Assembly (NCBI RefSeq): GCF_000350225.1
Contig: NW_005178809.1
Span: 165,117 to 229,116 of the forward strand
From: Chondrus crispus
Taxonomy: Eukaryota > Rhodophyta > Florideophyceae > Gigartinales > Gigartinaceae
DNA length: 64,000 nucleotides
Direction: 5' to 3'
A model generated the notes under the pieces. That model made no database searches. It worked only from the letters and a program-made list of their open reading frames with translations, and had not been told where the DNA came from. Made by a program: the position numbers and the translations under genes. Positions 1 through 9,198 of this stretch are shown here, one piece after another (positions within the stretch are counted from its first letter, which is position 1; each line of letters begins with the position of its first letter).

Positions 1-241
1 GGCACGCCCACATACGTCTTGCTGCCTCGCCTGCCCTCCGGATCCTCTGCTGTCATCCTCCACCCGCCTACGCACCCCCGCGCGTCTTTGCCTGTCTTCT
101 ACCCCCCCCGCGTCACCTATCCCGAGTCACCTATCCCTTCCCGCCTCCGCAAAACCCTCGTTCTGACCCACTCGCTCTTCCAATCTCGTCCGCCCCAATT
201 TTCCTGTCGCACGCCCCGCCCGCGCCTATAAACGTCCCGCT

Positions 242-1564
242 ATGACCCCGCCCCCGCCCCGCCGTTCACTCGCTCCACGCCCTGACAACCACCTCTGCGA
301 CCCCCTGCAGCCCTCTCCTTGGGACTCCTCTCTCTCCTCCTCCTGCCACGAGCCCGAGTCGCTCCACTTCTCCTTCAACTCTCGACCCGAAGACATGACA
401 GTTGAAACCTCCTTCGTCGACGTCGTCGACGCCCTGGACGGCATGATGGCCCCCGTCCCCGCCCGACTCCCCACCTCGAAGACCAAGTGGAACGGCGTCA
501 AGGCCTACTCCTCCACCGGCTTCCAGATCGTCACCTGGCTGCTCAATGCCGGCTTCGCCTCATCCCGCTCCGCCGCAGCTGAGCTCGCCCGCCAGCTCGT
601 CCGTGCCGGAGGCCTTATCCCCACCTTCCGTGTCGAAAGCGCCAATCAGGCCTTCAACGGAAGCCAGCTCTCTAATTACGTCCATCGTGGCCTCTCCTGT
701 CACATCGACCGCGGCCTCAATTCAACCCTCATCTATCCGGGCAAGCCGAGGCACACCATTGACGTCCTAACCGATCTCAACAAATCCTTTGCTCGCGTCT
801 TCCACGTCGCTGTTTCCACGGATGGCCACTTTGTAGACTATGCCGCCATCCGCGGCTCCGCCGGCTGGAGAGAAACTCTCGTTCTCCTCGCCGAGCTTGC
901 CATCAGCGACGACACTGAAGTCGCCTCCAGCGATCCCGATGTCCGCAAGGCCGCTTTTTACAATCTTTACAACGTCCTCATCTTCCACGCCAAGCTCGTC
1001 TTTGGTCATCCCATGGATCTCGTCAAGCGCGGCAAGTTTTTCAACGATGCTTCCTATGTCATTGCCGGCAAGAAAATCACTTCCGTGGAACTTGAGCATC
1101 AAGTCTTGCGCCTTCGTATCAACCCAAACGACCCGCGTGCCGGCTGGCTCCTCGCTGAGAAGGACCCTCGCATGCATTTCATTCTCAATTGCGGCGCTTG
1201 GTCATGCCCGCCGCTCATCGCTTTGGATGCCAACAGGACCGAGGAGATGCTGCAGGAGGCCACGGAACGATTCCTGGAAAAGTACTGTGTCATCGACTTG
1301 CAGAATAGAAAGGTCACCCTGAGCCGCTTGTTCAAGTGGTTCCGAAACGACTTCACCCCGGGCTCGGATTCCGACGCAGATCTCATCAAGTGGATTTCCC
1401 AGCGCGCTAGCAAAACCAAGATGAACGAGCTCACTGAGCTGCTCGTCAGCGATTACAAGGTCAAGTTTGCCGTGTACAACTGGGCGGACAACGGCGACGG
1501 AAGTGCCAAACCGGATATTCGTTTCATGACTATTTACGACTTGAGTTTTGCAAAGACCGCGTGA
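242..1564 (+). CDS. DEP domain + DUF547 protein
   Basis: Single-exon ORF of 440 codons. Residues about 80-130 (WNGVKAYSSTGFQIVTWLL onward) resemble a DEP domain, a membrane or GPCR-signalling adaptor fold. Residues about 230-370 carry the DUF547 signature, including AAFYNLYNVLIFHAK and HFILNCGAWSCPPL. The DEP-DUF547 pairing is known in plants and algae; its biochemical role is not established. The first 51 residues are Pro/Ser-rich and low in complexity, so the Met at 395 (MTVETSFVDVVDALDG) may be the real start. The stop is TGA at 1562-1564. No signal peptide or membrane segment is visible. The upstream 240 bases are C-rich and may be promoter and 5' UTR. Codon use is GC-rich, as in the other host genes here. 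Domain identity is fairly sure, function is not. Confidence 0.85.
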   Translation: MTPPPPRRSLAPRPDNHLCDPLQPSPWDSSLSSSCHEPESLHFSFNSRPEDMTVETSFVDVVDALDGMMAPVPARLPTSKTKWNGVKAYSSTGFQIVTWLLNAGFASSRSAAAELARQLVRAGGLIPTFRVESANQAFNGSQLSNYVHRGLSCHIDRGLNSTLIYPGKPRHTIDVLTDLNKSFARVFHVAVSTDGHFVDYAAIRGSAGWRETLVLLAELAISDDTEVASSDPDVRKAAFYNLYNVLIFHAKLVFGHPMDLVKRGKFFNDASYVIAGKKITSVELEHQVLRLRINPNDPRAGWLLAEKDPRMHFILNCGAWSCPPLIALDANRTEEMLQEATERFLEKYCVIDLQNRKVTLSRLFKWFRNDFTPGSDSDADLIKWISQRASKTKMNELTELLVSDYKVKFAVYNWADNGDGSAKPDIRFMTIYDLSFAKTA

Positions 1565-2402
1565 CAACCCTTTCACACATCCATCCACCCTGTGTTGATG
1601 ATGACCAGGAACTCGGTCTGCACATGTACATTTTCCGAATCTCGCCTACGTATAAGCCTGTACTATTTATTGATGAGCGGTTCCCTGTCAGAGCCCTCGT
1701 AAAGTCGCATATACGATTAGTGAGTTTGTCAACTTTTCGCTGACAGGGTTCGAGCCGGTGCTCTAGCTAGACCGAGGAAAACGTGGCTGCCCATTTCAAC
1801 TGTCCGGAGATTGTTTTTTTTTGCGTTTTTCGTCAGTCTCGGCAGGTGTGTTCATGAGCGAGTGCAAGGTACAGAAGTACTGAATCTGCGGAAAATCTTG
1901 TGCCTTCTGTCATTAAAACCCATTACTGTATTGTTGTTATCAGGGAGCAATTTCCATGTCCTTTAAAGTACGTCCAGTGCTACAAGGCGAGCAGCTCTAA
2001 TGGTACTTGCTACGTCCTGAGACTGGATCGTCCAGTAGTTGGTCGACAACGCAAAGAGCACGCAGCGCACTGTACTCGGTACAATATGTGCGTCACGATG
2101 AGGCAGGCGGTGCTCTTGGGAGGGGCAGTGCAAAACTGCGGTTTTCGCTCCTGCAAGTGGACCTGCAGTGTTTGAGACGTTCGGATTTCTATCTCTTAAC
2201 TGTACGCTATATCTCTGCACTTCGCAGAACGGTAAATGATCGTGGCCCACATTGATTATGGCTTGCTTGGGGGCCGTGATGGATGCACCATCGCAATGGG
2301 AGTGACAAGTAGATCGCTTTCTCGAAATCGACAGCTTGTGGTGCCACGCACCACTGCAAAGGAAGGTTATCCGTCAGCCTCCTACCACACCGCTAGCTAC
2401 GT
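1565..2402. other. Intergenic region
   Basis: This stretch separates the end of the DEP-DUF547 gene from the tail of the SLX4-like gene, so the two genes converge. I see only short ORFs without protein-like composition and no RNA gene. A B-box-like GGTTCGAGCC near 1748 lacks the rest of a tRNA. Confidence 0.6.
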
Positions 2403-4222
2403 CTAATCGGACAAACCCGCGGCAGCCTGGCGCCTGAAATACTTCTTGGACATCCCGCGGCTCCTGTCCGTGAGGCGTTCACACTTGAAAGCAACCCCCT
2501 CTTCCCGCAAGAAACTCGTGAGACCTTGTTTGGACACTCTCAGTTTGGAGGACGTCAAGCTGGCGAAAATTCTCTCAAACTCAACCGTGCACATGGACAG
2601 AATGTCATCGTAGAGCGCCACGTCCCTGCGAATGGCAGCGAGTATATCCGCGCGGGAAACCGTTTTTGGCTTTTTCAATCTAGACTTCGTCCGTGCGTCC
2701 CCTCCGTCACAGGGCTTGTCCCTTCCAAGGGTGGTCTGCGAGCCAGCAATGCGACGCGCCATGTTTTTTTGGGTGTTTCCACCACAGCTTTGGCGTGTGT
2801 CCTCATCCTCAAGCAAAGCTAGAGGGCTATCTTTAGCACAAGTGAGATCCATGACCTCTTCATCTGAGCTTGAGAACATTCCTCCGTTGGATTCCCCATT
2901 CTCTGCAAGCACATCGGACGCAGCGCGATTCAGGGACTGAGTAGCAGCACGGGGGTGGTCCGTGCTCTCTTCATCTGAACTTGACATGTTCCCTCCGTTG
3001 GATTCCCCATCGTCAGCAAGCACATCGGAAGCAGCGCGATTCAGGGACTGAGTAGCAACACGGGGGTGGTCCGTGATCTCTTCATCTGAACTTGAGAACA
3101 TCCCTCCGTTGGATTCCCCATTCTCTGCAAGCACATCGGACGCAGCGCGATTCAGGGACTGAGTAGCAGTAGGGGGGTAGTCCATGACCTCTTCATCTGA
3201 ACTTGAGAACATGCCGCCCTTGGATTCCCCATTCTCAGCAAGCACACCGGAAGCAGAGCGATTCGGAGACTGAGCAGCAACAGGGGAGTGATCCGAGAAC
3301 CAGGATGGAGTGCTCCGCATGCACGGTGCAGGGGCGTTCAACTTAATAAAGCTTGTGCTATTCTCGTGCGAACCCTGAGCATCTAAGGTACAGTTGTGTG
3401 GAGCAGTAACCTTTTCGATTTTGTCTTCGTCAGACGAAATGCATTGTGTCAGATCAATGTAGTTTTTTCGGGGCTCTTCCACAGCTGATGCCTTGGCTGG
3501 CTTCTGACGGCATTGAGATTGCTTTAGAACATCACGGCTTGCCGCGAAGCGCCTTTGCATTTCCTGGTACTGAGCATGTATTTGGAAAACCTCCGTTCTG
3601 TGCCTTTTTTGTTCTCTTTCGACTTCTGCTCTGTGCTTCTGTTCCTCTTTTCTGAGCTGTTTTCGTCGCCATCTTTCTAGCTTCATGCCCAGTGAATACT
3701 GAGTCGTGCTTTTGACTTCATCATCAAAATTGCCCAGACTGGACACATCGGATGAATCGCTGTCATGCTCTGATGCAGAGAACACGCAGACATGTTTCGG
3801 ATTCTCATCCTGGGCTGATGCTTGCCGCGAGGACATAACTTGCGCACCTGAACAAATTCCTTCCTTCCGTGCCCCATCCTCCTCAGAAGCACTGCCTTGA
3901 GACCCCTTACTGGACGGTTTTTGACGGCAGAAAGGTCCAAGGGCAGGCACGTTTAGTCCATCTCGAGCTTGATGCGCTTTGCGCTGCGGACTGCGGCCTG
4001 CGGAAATCAGGCCCTCCTCGGCAGCGTGTGGATCTTTGGCGTGCTGCCGCTCAATGGGTGACACTGTTGCGACTCTTTCCCCCCTGCCATCCCGCGAGCA
4101 ATTCTCCGGTGTCAACGTATACAAATCGCCGTCGCCCACGCCATCATTTAAGAGCGGATCCTGCCGCCGCATAGTCTGCGCGAGTCTACTCTCTGGAAAC
4201 TGCTGCGTCGCGACAATATCTT

Positions 4223-4269
<47 letters not shown>

Positions 4270-4817
4270 ACATCCGCATCCCGCTTTTCCCCCCGCAATT
4301 CGGTGACGCCCTTCTGAATCTGCGCGAGAATAGGCACGGAATGCATAGCCTCCGCAATGCGGCGTCTCGCGGCGTCGGGAATCCGAAGCTGCGCAAGGTC
4401 AGCATCGTCGAGCAACCTGAGGGCGACGAGGTCGATCTCCTCCTCAGCAAAGCGACGCGCATACCGCGCGAGCCCAAGAAGTTCCAAGAGGCGCGTCACG
4501 CGCGCGTCGCCCTTCTCCTCGGGGGCGGCTGCGGCGGGACGAGGTCGGGCGGTGGCGCCGCTGCGCGGCCTACGGGCCGTCCGCCGGGGCGGGGCGCCAA
4601 GCGGCAGCGTCGAGTCCGCGCAGCGGTTCGCATGCTCCAGGCGCGCGGTCGGCGTGAGGGCCGTGAGGTCGCGGCAGCAGACGGCGCACGTGGGACACGC
4701 GGCAGATGGGACGGGCGCGTCTTGCGCGTCGAGGCAGGCGTTCACGTGTGCAAGGCCCTCACGCGGCGTGAAGAGACCCAGCGGCGTGTCGCAGGCGGGG
4801 CAGGAGGTCAGAGTCAT
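2403..4817 (-). CDS. SLX4-like structure-specific nuclease scaffold (two UBZ4 fingers, SAM, SIM-like repeats, CCD)
   Basis: Single-exon ORF of 804 codons. Residues 6-28 and 44-66 have the spacing CxxC-x14-HxxxC of UBZ4 ubiquitin-binding zinc fingers. Residues about 108-160 resemble a SAM domain (LLELLGLARYARRFAEEEID). A Gln-Glu run follows, then a basic coiled-coil stretch (about 380-440). Two motifs resemble SUMO-interacting motifs next to acidic serines: NYIDLTQCISSDED and SSDEEVMDLT. The last 80 residues (ILAAIRRDVALYDDILSMCT, then ASLTSSKLRVSKQGLTSFLR) resemble the conserved C-terminal domain of SLX4, which binds the SLX1 nuclease. In that family the scaffold directs SLX1 and other nucleases to Holliday junctions and crosslinks in the nucleus. 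A SAM domain is not part of the animal SLX4 I know. No BTB domain is seen. Alternatives are another UBZ4 repair protein, such as an SNM1-type scaffold without its nuclease. Confidence 0.6.
2860..3290 (-). repeat. Four 111-bp in-frame tandem repeats in the SLX4-like gene
   Basis: Four copies of a 111-bp unit (37 codons) lie head to tail. Each encodes a block of the type ATQSLNRAASDVLAENGES followed by an acidic SSDEE motif. Three copies are nearly identical and the 5'-most (3204-3290) has diverged, so expansion is recent. The SSDEE motifs look like CK2 phosphorylation sites. Confidence 0.9.
4206..4272 (-). repeat. Gln-Glu coding microsatellite
   Basis: A run of the hexamer CTCCTG on the plus strand encodes alternating Glu and Gln between the SAM-like domain and the middle of the SLX4-like protein. 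Its length is probably variable between strains. Confidence 0.85.
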
Positions 4818-5162
4818 GGCGCCATGGTTGGCACATGGAGGACGGATTGGGAGGAGAGGAAAGCTCGGATGTGCGGAACGTTCGCGGAGGACGCAGTATT
4901 TGGCGCGCGCCTTGGCGTTTCGGTGCGAGGAGCAGAGACGAGTTGTCAGGGCGAGGTACCCGCCATATCTTGTCGGCTCTCTGATCCAATTGTGAGTATC
5001 TTACATTCAAAGTTTCTATTGGACAAGATATATTCGGACACAGCTGCACGTGCTTCCAGCGGAACTTGTTTTGGCCACAGATTCCGCAAATTAGAAATAC
5101 GTGTATCACGTCTTCCACGTGTTATTGAAGTTTTGATTGGTGTAATTCTGAAAATCTTCTCG
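4818..5162. other. Upstream region of the SLX4-like gene, interrupted by the MULE insertion
   Basis: GC-rich sequence just upstream of the SLX4-like start grades into AT-rich DNA. The MULE target duplication begins at 5163, so the element sits about 350 bases upstream of this gene's ATG and may have displaced or replaced part of its promoter. Confidence 0.5.
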
Positions 5163-5171
5163 GTAAAAATA

Positions 5172-5344
5172 GGGTCAGTCACATTCTACAAGTGGTAGAT
5201 CATGTATGATAGTGGATGGCTGTGAATGACTGGTACCACATCTACAGACCAATCAAATCGTTTCGTCCCACATCTACATCTCGACCAATTAAAACGATTG
5301 GTCCCACATGCTTACATCATTAATGTAATGTTTGGCCCAGTAAA
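5172..5344 (+). repeat. MULE left terminal inverted repeat
   Basis: Read outward to inward it starts GGGTCAGTCACATTC and ends in TTTGGCCCAGTAAA. The same sequence lies inverted at 13798-13970 with about three visible mismatches. Confidence 0.95.
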
Positions 5345-6400
5345 CTCCCCAACTCGAGCACACACTCGCGAACAGACCTATGAACCATTCGCCGCCTTCC
5401 CGGCCGCCGCCGTTGTCTCCAAAAGCAACTGTTCTGACCATCTCCACCTGCCTCTTTCGCCATCCGACCATCCCCACCTGCCTCTTTCGCCATCCGACCA
5501 TCCCCACCTGCTGCTTTCGCCACAGCCCGGATCCCTGCGGCACCAGACACACTCTTCGCCGCATCCTTCTCGATGGCCGCATAATCCCCGTCTCCCTTCT
5601 TGCCGTTGCCCCCAGTCTTGACCGTGCGCCCCTCGTAACGCATGCACCCGCCCGTCCGCCCACGTCCACTGCTCTTCCTCGTCCGCGATGTCGGGGAACC
5701 AGCAGGAGCCGCGCGACGTCGTCCTCAGCGCCCATATCCAGTCGTTCCGCGTCGTCGTCTGCGCAACCTACCACATCGCAGCCATCTCGCCTAGCCCGCT
5801 CGGCCTCGGCCTGTACGCCGTCCCGACTGACCACCTGCAGCAGCCGAAGAGACCGCTACCGTTGCTCTACGTCTCCTCCGCCGTCGCCCGAGGCGGCGCC
5901 CCGGCTGCGGGCCTGCAACATTTTTTTCCGTCGCGCACAGGTGAAGCTAATGTTGACAAAACGGTCGACGATATAGATCGATTTCTTCCACCGTAAGGAT
6001 CGCGAGGCCTGGTGTCAACGGCAAGAGGTGATGTAGCATGGACTGCGACATCCCTTGGTACTTGTCCTCCACTCTATGAGGGAACATTGCGCTCCTCGAC
6101 CCTTTCATCCATGTCCCACTTGTTTCCATTTACGTTTCCAGGGTGACTGTACAGTCTTGCTCCACTGACAGCAGTCCATAGAACCCAGTGCTTTCCCAGC
6201 AGGAACGCTACACACACGATGAGGATACAGAGCAACATGTCGGGCTTCAGAACGGAGGAATTAAGGTCCTGCCATTGCTCTACGTCTCCTCCGCCGTCGC
6301 CCGCGATGGCGCCCCGGCTGCGGGCCTGCAACATTTTTGCCGTCGCGCACAGGTTGCGAGAGATGTTGCTTTGGTAAATGTTGAGATTCATGGGAGGATT
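5345..6400 (+). other. MULE internal segment with possible captured exon fragments
   Basis: GC- and C-rich DNA with several short open frames. The frame at 5688-5996 starts MSGNQQEPRDVVLSAHIQSF and looks protein-like; I do not recognise it. Its last part (LLYVSSAVARGGAPAAGLQH) is repeated at 6275-6354 as a direct repeat of about 80 bp (first copy 5862-5942). Both copies end in CGCGCACAGGT, which would fit an exon end followed by a 5' splice site, but the downstream sequences differ. On the minus strand a frame within 6074-6391 encodes a hydrophobic segment (MLLCILIVCVAFLLG). These look like gene pieces rather than working genes. Confidence 0.4.
5435..5523 (+). repeat. Three 30-bp tandem repeats inside the MULE
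   Basis: Three copies of a unit of the form GACCATCCCCACCTGCCTCT followed by TTCGCCATCC lie head to tail. Confidence 0.85.
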
Positions 6401-6562
6401 ATTTTGCTCATCATCAACCTGCCTTCGTCAACACAAACACCCACCGAAACGAAACGAAACCATCCTCCAAACCCACTACAGAGTATACCAGCCCCTCTCA
6501 CACATCCGCATACTGTATCTAAAAACAACCCAGAAACCACCTTCAACCCACATCCGCCGCAC

Positions 6563-7160
6563 ACTCTCGACGCGCTGGAGGGACACAGGAACCGGGTTTG
6601 CTCTGTCGCGTGGTCTCAGGACGGCAGTCGTATCGCCTCTGGAGGGCTTGACGGGACGGTTCGAATCTGGAACGCAGAGACGGGCGATGCCGTTGGCGAC
6701 GTGCTGGAAGGACACAGGGGTTCGGTTCGGTGTGTTGCGTGGTCTCGGGACGGCAGTCGTCTCGCGTCTGGAGGAGCTGACGACACTGTCCGAATCTGGA
6801 ACGCGGAGACAGGCGATGCCGTTGGCGACGCGCCGGAGGGACATGAGGGCTGGGTTAGCTGTGTTGCATGGTCTCGGGACGGCAGTCGTGTCGCTTCTGG
6901 AGGAGCTGACGACACGGTCCGAATCTGGAACGCGGAGACAGGCGATGCCGTTGGCGACGCGCTGGAGGGCTGGGTTCAGTTAACTGTGTTGCGTGGTCTC
7001 GGGACGGCAATCGTGTCGCTTCTGGAGGAGATGATGGGACGGTTCAAATCTGGAACGCGGAGACGGGCGATGCCGTCCCGTTCCTAAACTACACTAGCAA
7101 AACATCGTCCACACTCACTCACGCGCTCGCTCATCATCAGCCAAGCGGAGGAACACGTGC
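6563..7160 (+). pseudogene. Four WD40 repeats, frameshifted in the fourth
   Basis: Repeats of the form GHxxxVxxVAWSxDGSRxASG followed by DGTVRIWNAETGDAVGD occur at about 6575, 6705, 6835 and 6965. WD40 blades make protein-interaction propellers; four blades are fewer than the usual seven. The first three are in one frame. In the fourth, a short deletion of the GHE stretch and a small insertion near 6970-6985 shift the frame; the other frame then continues CVAWSRDGNRVASGG and DGTVQIWNAETGDAV before losing similarity. The open frame beginning at 6188 reaches 7087, but its 5' part has no known domain. The copies are nearly identical at DNA level, so the array grew recently. It lies inside the MULE and is probably a captured piece of a host NLR- or WD40-type gene. 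Confidence 0.75.
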
Positions 7161-7528
7161 AAAAGCACCCACCGCCGCTGTAGGGCATTTTCGACGCTGC
7201 TACAAGACAATACAGTACTGTACAATACACAGATGACCCGCCGTGCCCTTTTCTTTCCCGCGAATGTGCCGTGCGTCTTCTCTCCTCGACCTCGCCTTCG
7301 CCATCGCCGAGCTCTCTTTTCACGCGGCGCATGCTGTAGATACAGTAGCACCTGAAGCTGTCAGGTCATGTTCATGCAACCTCTGCTAGTACAGTATCAT
7401 CGTATCGATAAGCGAGCAATACATGCTGCACTGCACTGTACTGTGCTTAACACTAACAATAACTCAGTCAAACGAAAGCGCCCAGTGGCATCTATCAACA
7501 GTATTTTCCCCCTTGCTTCAACGTGACG

Positions 7529-7607
7529 CCTGCACCACCCTTCGCAGTAATGCCTGCATCACCCTTCGCAGTAATGCCTGCATCACCCTTCGCAGTGATG
7601 TCTGCAC
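7529..7607 (+). repeat. 24-bp tandem repeats inside the MULE
   Basis: About three and a half copies of CACCCTTCGCAGTAATGCCT plus four bases, head to tail, with minor changes in the outer copies. Confidence 0.8.
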
Positions 7608-7727
7608 CAAATTTCGCACACACACGCCCCTCATCCTCATCATGGTCGCCTGCGCGCCCCACCGAGAATCGCTTCCTCTTCCTCTCTCTCTGATATCAAC
7701 ATCCCATCCTTCCAACGAAGCTCCGCC

Positions 7728-7965
7728 ATGACTCAAGTCGCCCTGCAAATCCACCGCATGATCTGCATGCGCTGCGTGGCCTCCGTCAAACGTGCATTGC
7801 AAACCGTCCCCACAGTTGACCACGTCCATCTCGATCTGCATCCGGCATCGCCCGTCTCCGCTTCGCAGGTTCCGACCTCGATGTCCTTCTCCATGCCCTA
7901 GAAAACATGTTGGCGGCATGCACGCCGCCAAGGAAGCCACCGTCCTGTCCGCCCCGCCTGACGAC
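7728..7965 (+). pseudogene. Heavy-metal-associated (HMA) domain fragment, frameshifted
   Basis: From the ATG at 7728 the frame reads MTQVALQIHRMICMRCVASV and then KRALQTVPTVDHVHLDL. This resembles the first two thirds of an HMA domain with its metal-binding CxxC (CMRC), as in copper chaperones. A frameshift near 7840 leads to a stop at 7899-7901. The neighbouring frame then supplies the missing C-terminal part (RLRFAGSDLDVLLHALENM). Family knowledge: such domains bind Cu(I) or other soft metals with two cysteines. The usual Gly before the Met of the motif is replaced by Arg. It lies inside the MULE and is probably a captured fragment of a host copper-chaperone-like gene. Confidence 0.65.
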
Positions 7966-8161
7966 GTGGATACTGTTTACCTTTACAAAAAGTGATGAGC
8001 CCTTGTCTCACGACGTTGTAAGTCCACTGTACGTACTACAGTACTCTCGAAGAAAGCCGTATTATGAAGGGAAAATGAATGGCGTAGAGTGGTTGACACG
8101 GGTAGGAAGGTCTTGCTGAGGTTTGTCAGCAGGTTTGGGTTTCTTTGTCGATATGCTCCCC

Positions 8162-8916
8162 CTACGGCGTTCTTCTCCTGTGCGATGGTTGCTCCAGTGC
8201 CCCTCGTTTTCTTTTTTTGGATCCGCGTCCCGACGGGTTACCATTGTTGGGGTTCCCAACAAAACCATCAGCCTGTATTTCGTACGAGTCTGCAGCGAGG
8301 GTTATACGACCCGACAATGCTGCTAGAGGTGCGCGGCCATCGCTCAGGTTCCGCAAGCCATGTTCGAGATAATCCATCATCTTTTGTAGCACGTCCGTCC
8401 AGAGTTGAAAAGCTAGTTTGTGCATCTGATCGAATAAACTTTTCCCGTTCGCCCAGGAAATGTGCTGCTCCTCCTGTCTCCTATCTTCTCTCCACATCTG
8501 GTCAAGCGATAATTGAATTTCATCCTGGGCGTCTGCATTTTCACGCATAGACTGACTTGCACCAACTGGAGTTGATGCGCTTCTATTCCTTCTCATCGCA
8601 TCCTGCAAGACTCCCTCCAAGACAGCCCCCACATCATTATTCAAACCACGGGCTCTCCTCAAAGCCTCTCTCATTCTTTCCCGCTGAACAGCTATCTGTA
8701 CGTCACTCCAATCTTCTTCGCTACGGCTCCAGTAGGGGTGGAACATATACTCCCACTCGATTCTACGCCCCACCACTGAAGTCAAACGTCGCTCCACATT
8801 CGCTTTCTCTGCAAACACGATAGCTACTCGCAGTAGATGGGGACATGGTATTCCTGTCGATCTCGACCATCTGCAGCTGCAGCAATACCTCTGGGAGCCC
8901 CCCAAATTTGCCACTG
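8162..8916 (-). CDS. SWIM zinc-finger C-terminal part of the MULE transposase
   Basis: The open frame starts inside VTVANLGGSQRYCCSCRWS and carries CSCRWSRSTGIPCPHLLRVA, which matches the SWIM pattern CxC-xn-CxH that MULE transposases carry near their C-terminus. It ends with a basic tail (GSKKRKRGALEQ), a likely nuclear localisation signal. The frame differs from that of the main transposase ORF ending at 9199. The sequence CTAGGTCGTTACAG just upstream would serve as a 3' splice site near 8916, so an intron between about 9200-9700 and 8916 is one explanation; a frameshift is the other. There is no ATG at its beginning, which supports a downstream exon rather than an independent gene. Confidence 0.65.
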
Positions 8917-9198
8917 TAACGACCTAGCTCGCAATTTCCTCGTCGGGGCTTTGATTGAATCCCTCCTCCGGCCTCCGTCTTGATTCCTCCTCGCCCCCCA
9001 ATTCCTCTTCGTCTTCACCTTCCCTTCCACCGCTACGTTCCAATATTCCTATCGAACTCTCCCGTTCTCGTAATGATGTGAGATTGGGGTTCTGTCGGAC
9101 TGCATTTGAGGGAATATGCATTGTAGGATGTGCGTATGTTGGGGTTAAATCGTCTCTTCTTGGCGATATGTGGTCTCTTGAACTCGCAGATGGACGCC

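Noticed and set aside
1740-1775. B-box-like GGTTCGAGCC
   Set aside because: No A box or tRNA fold around it.
4341-5198. Plus-strand ORF of 285 codons
   Set aside because: Antisense to the zinc-finger and SAM-encoding end of the SLX4-like gene; its sequence has the Arg/Gly/Ala bias of a shadow frame.
7529-7607. CRISPR-like array
   Set aside because: The units are head-to-tail tandem repeats without spacers, in a eukaryotic transposon.
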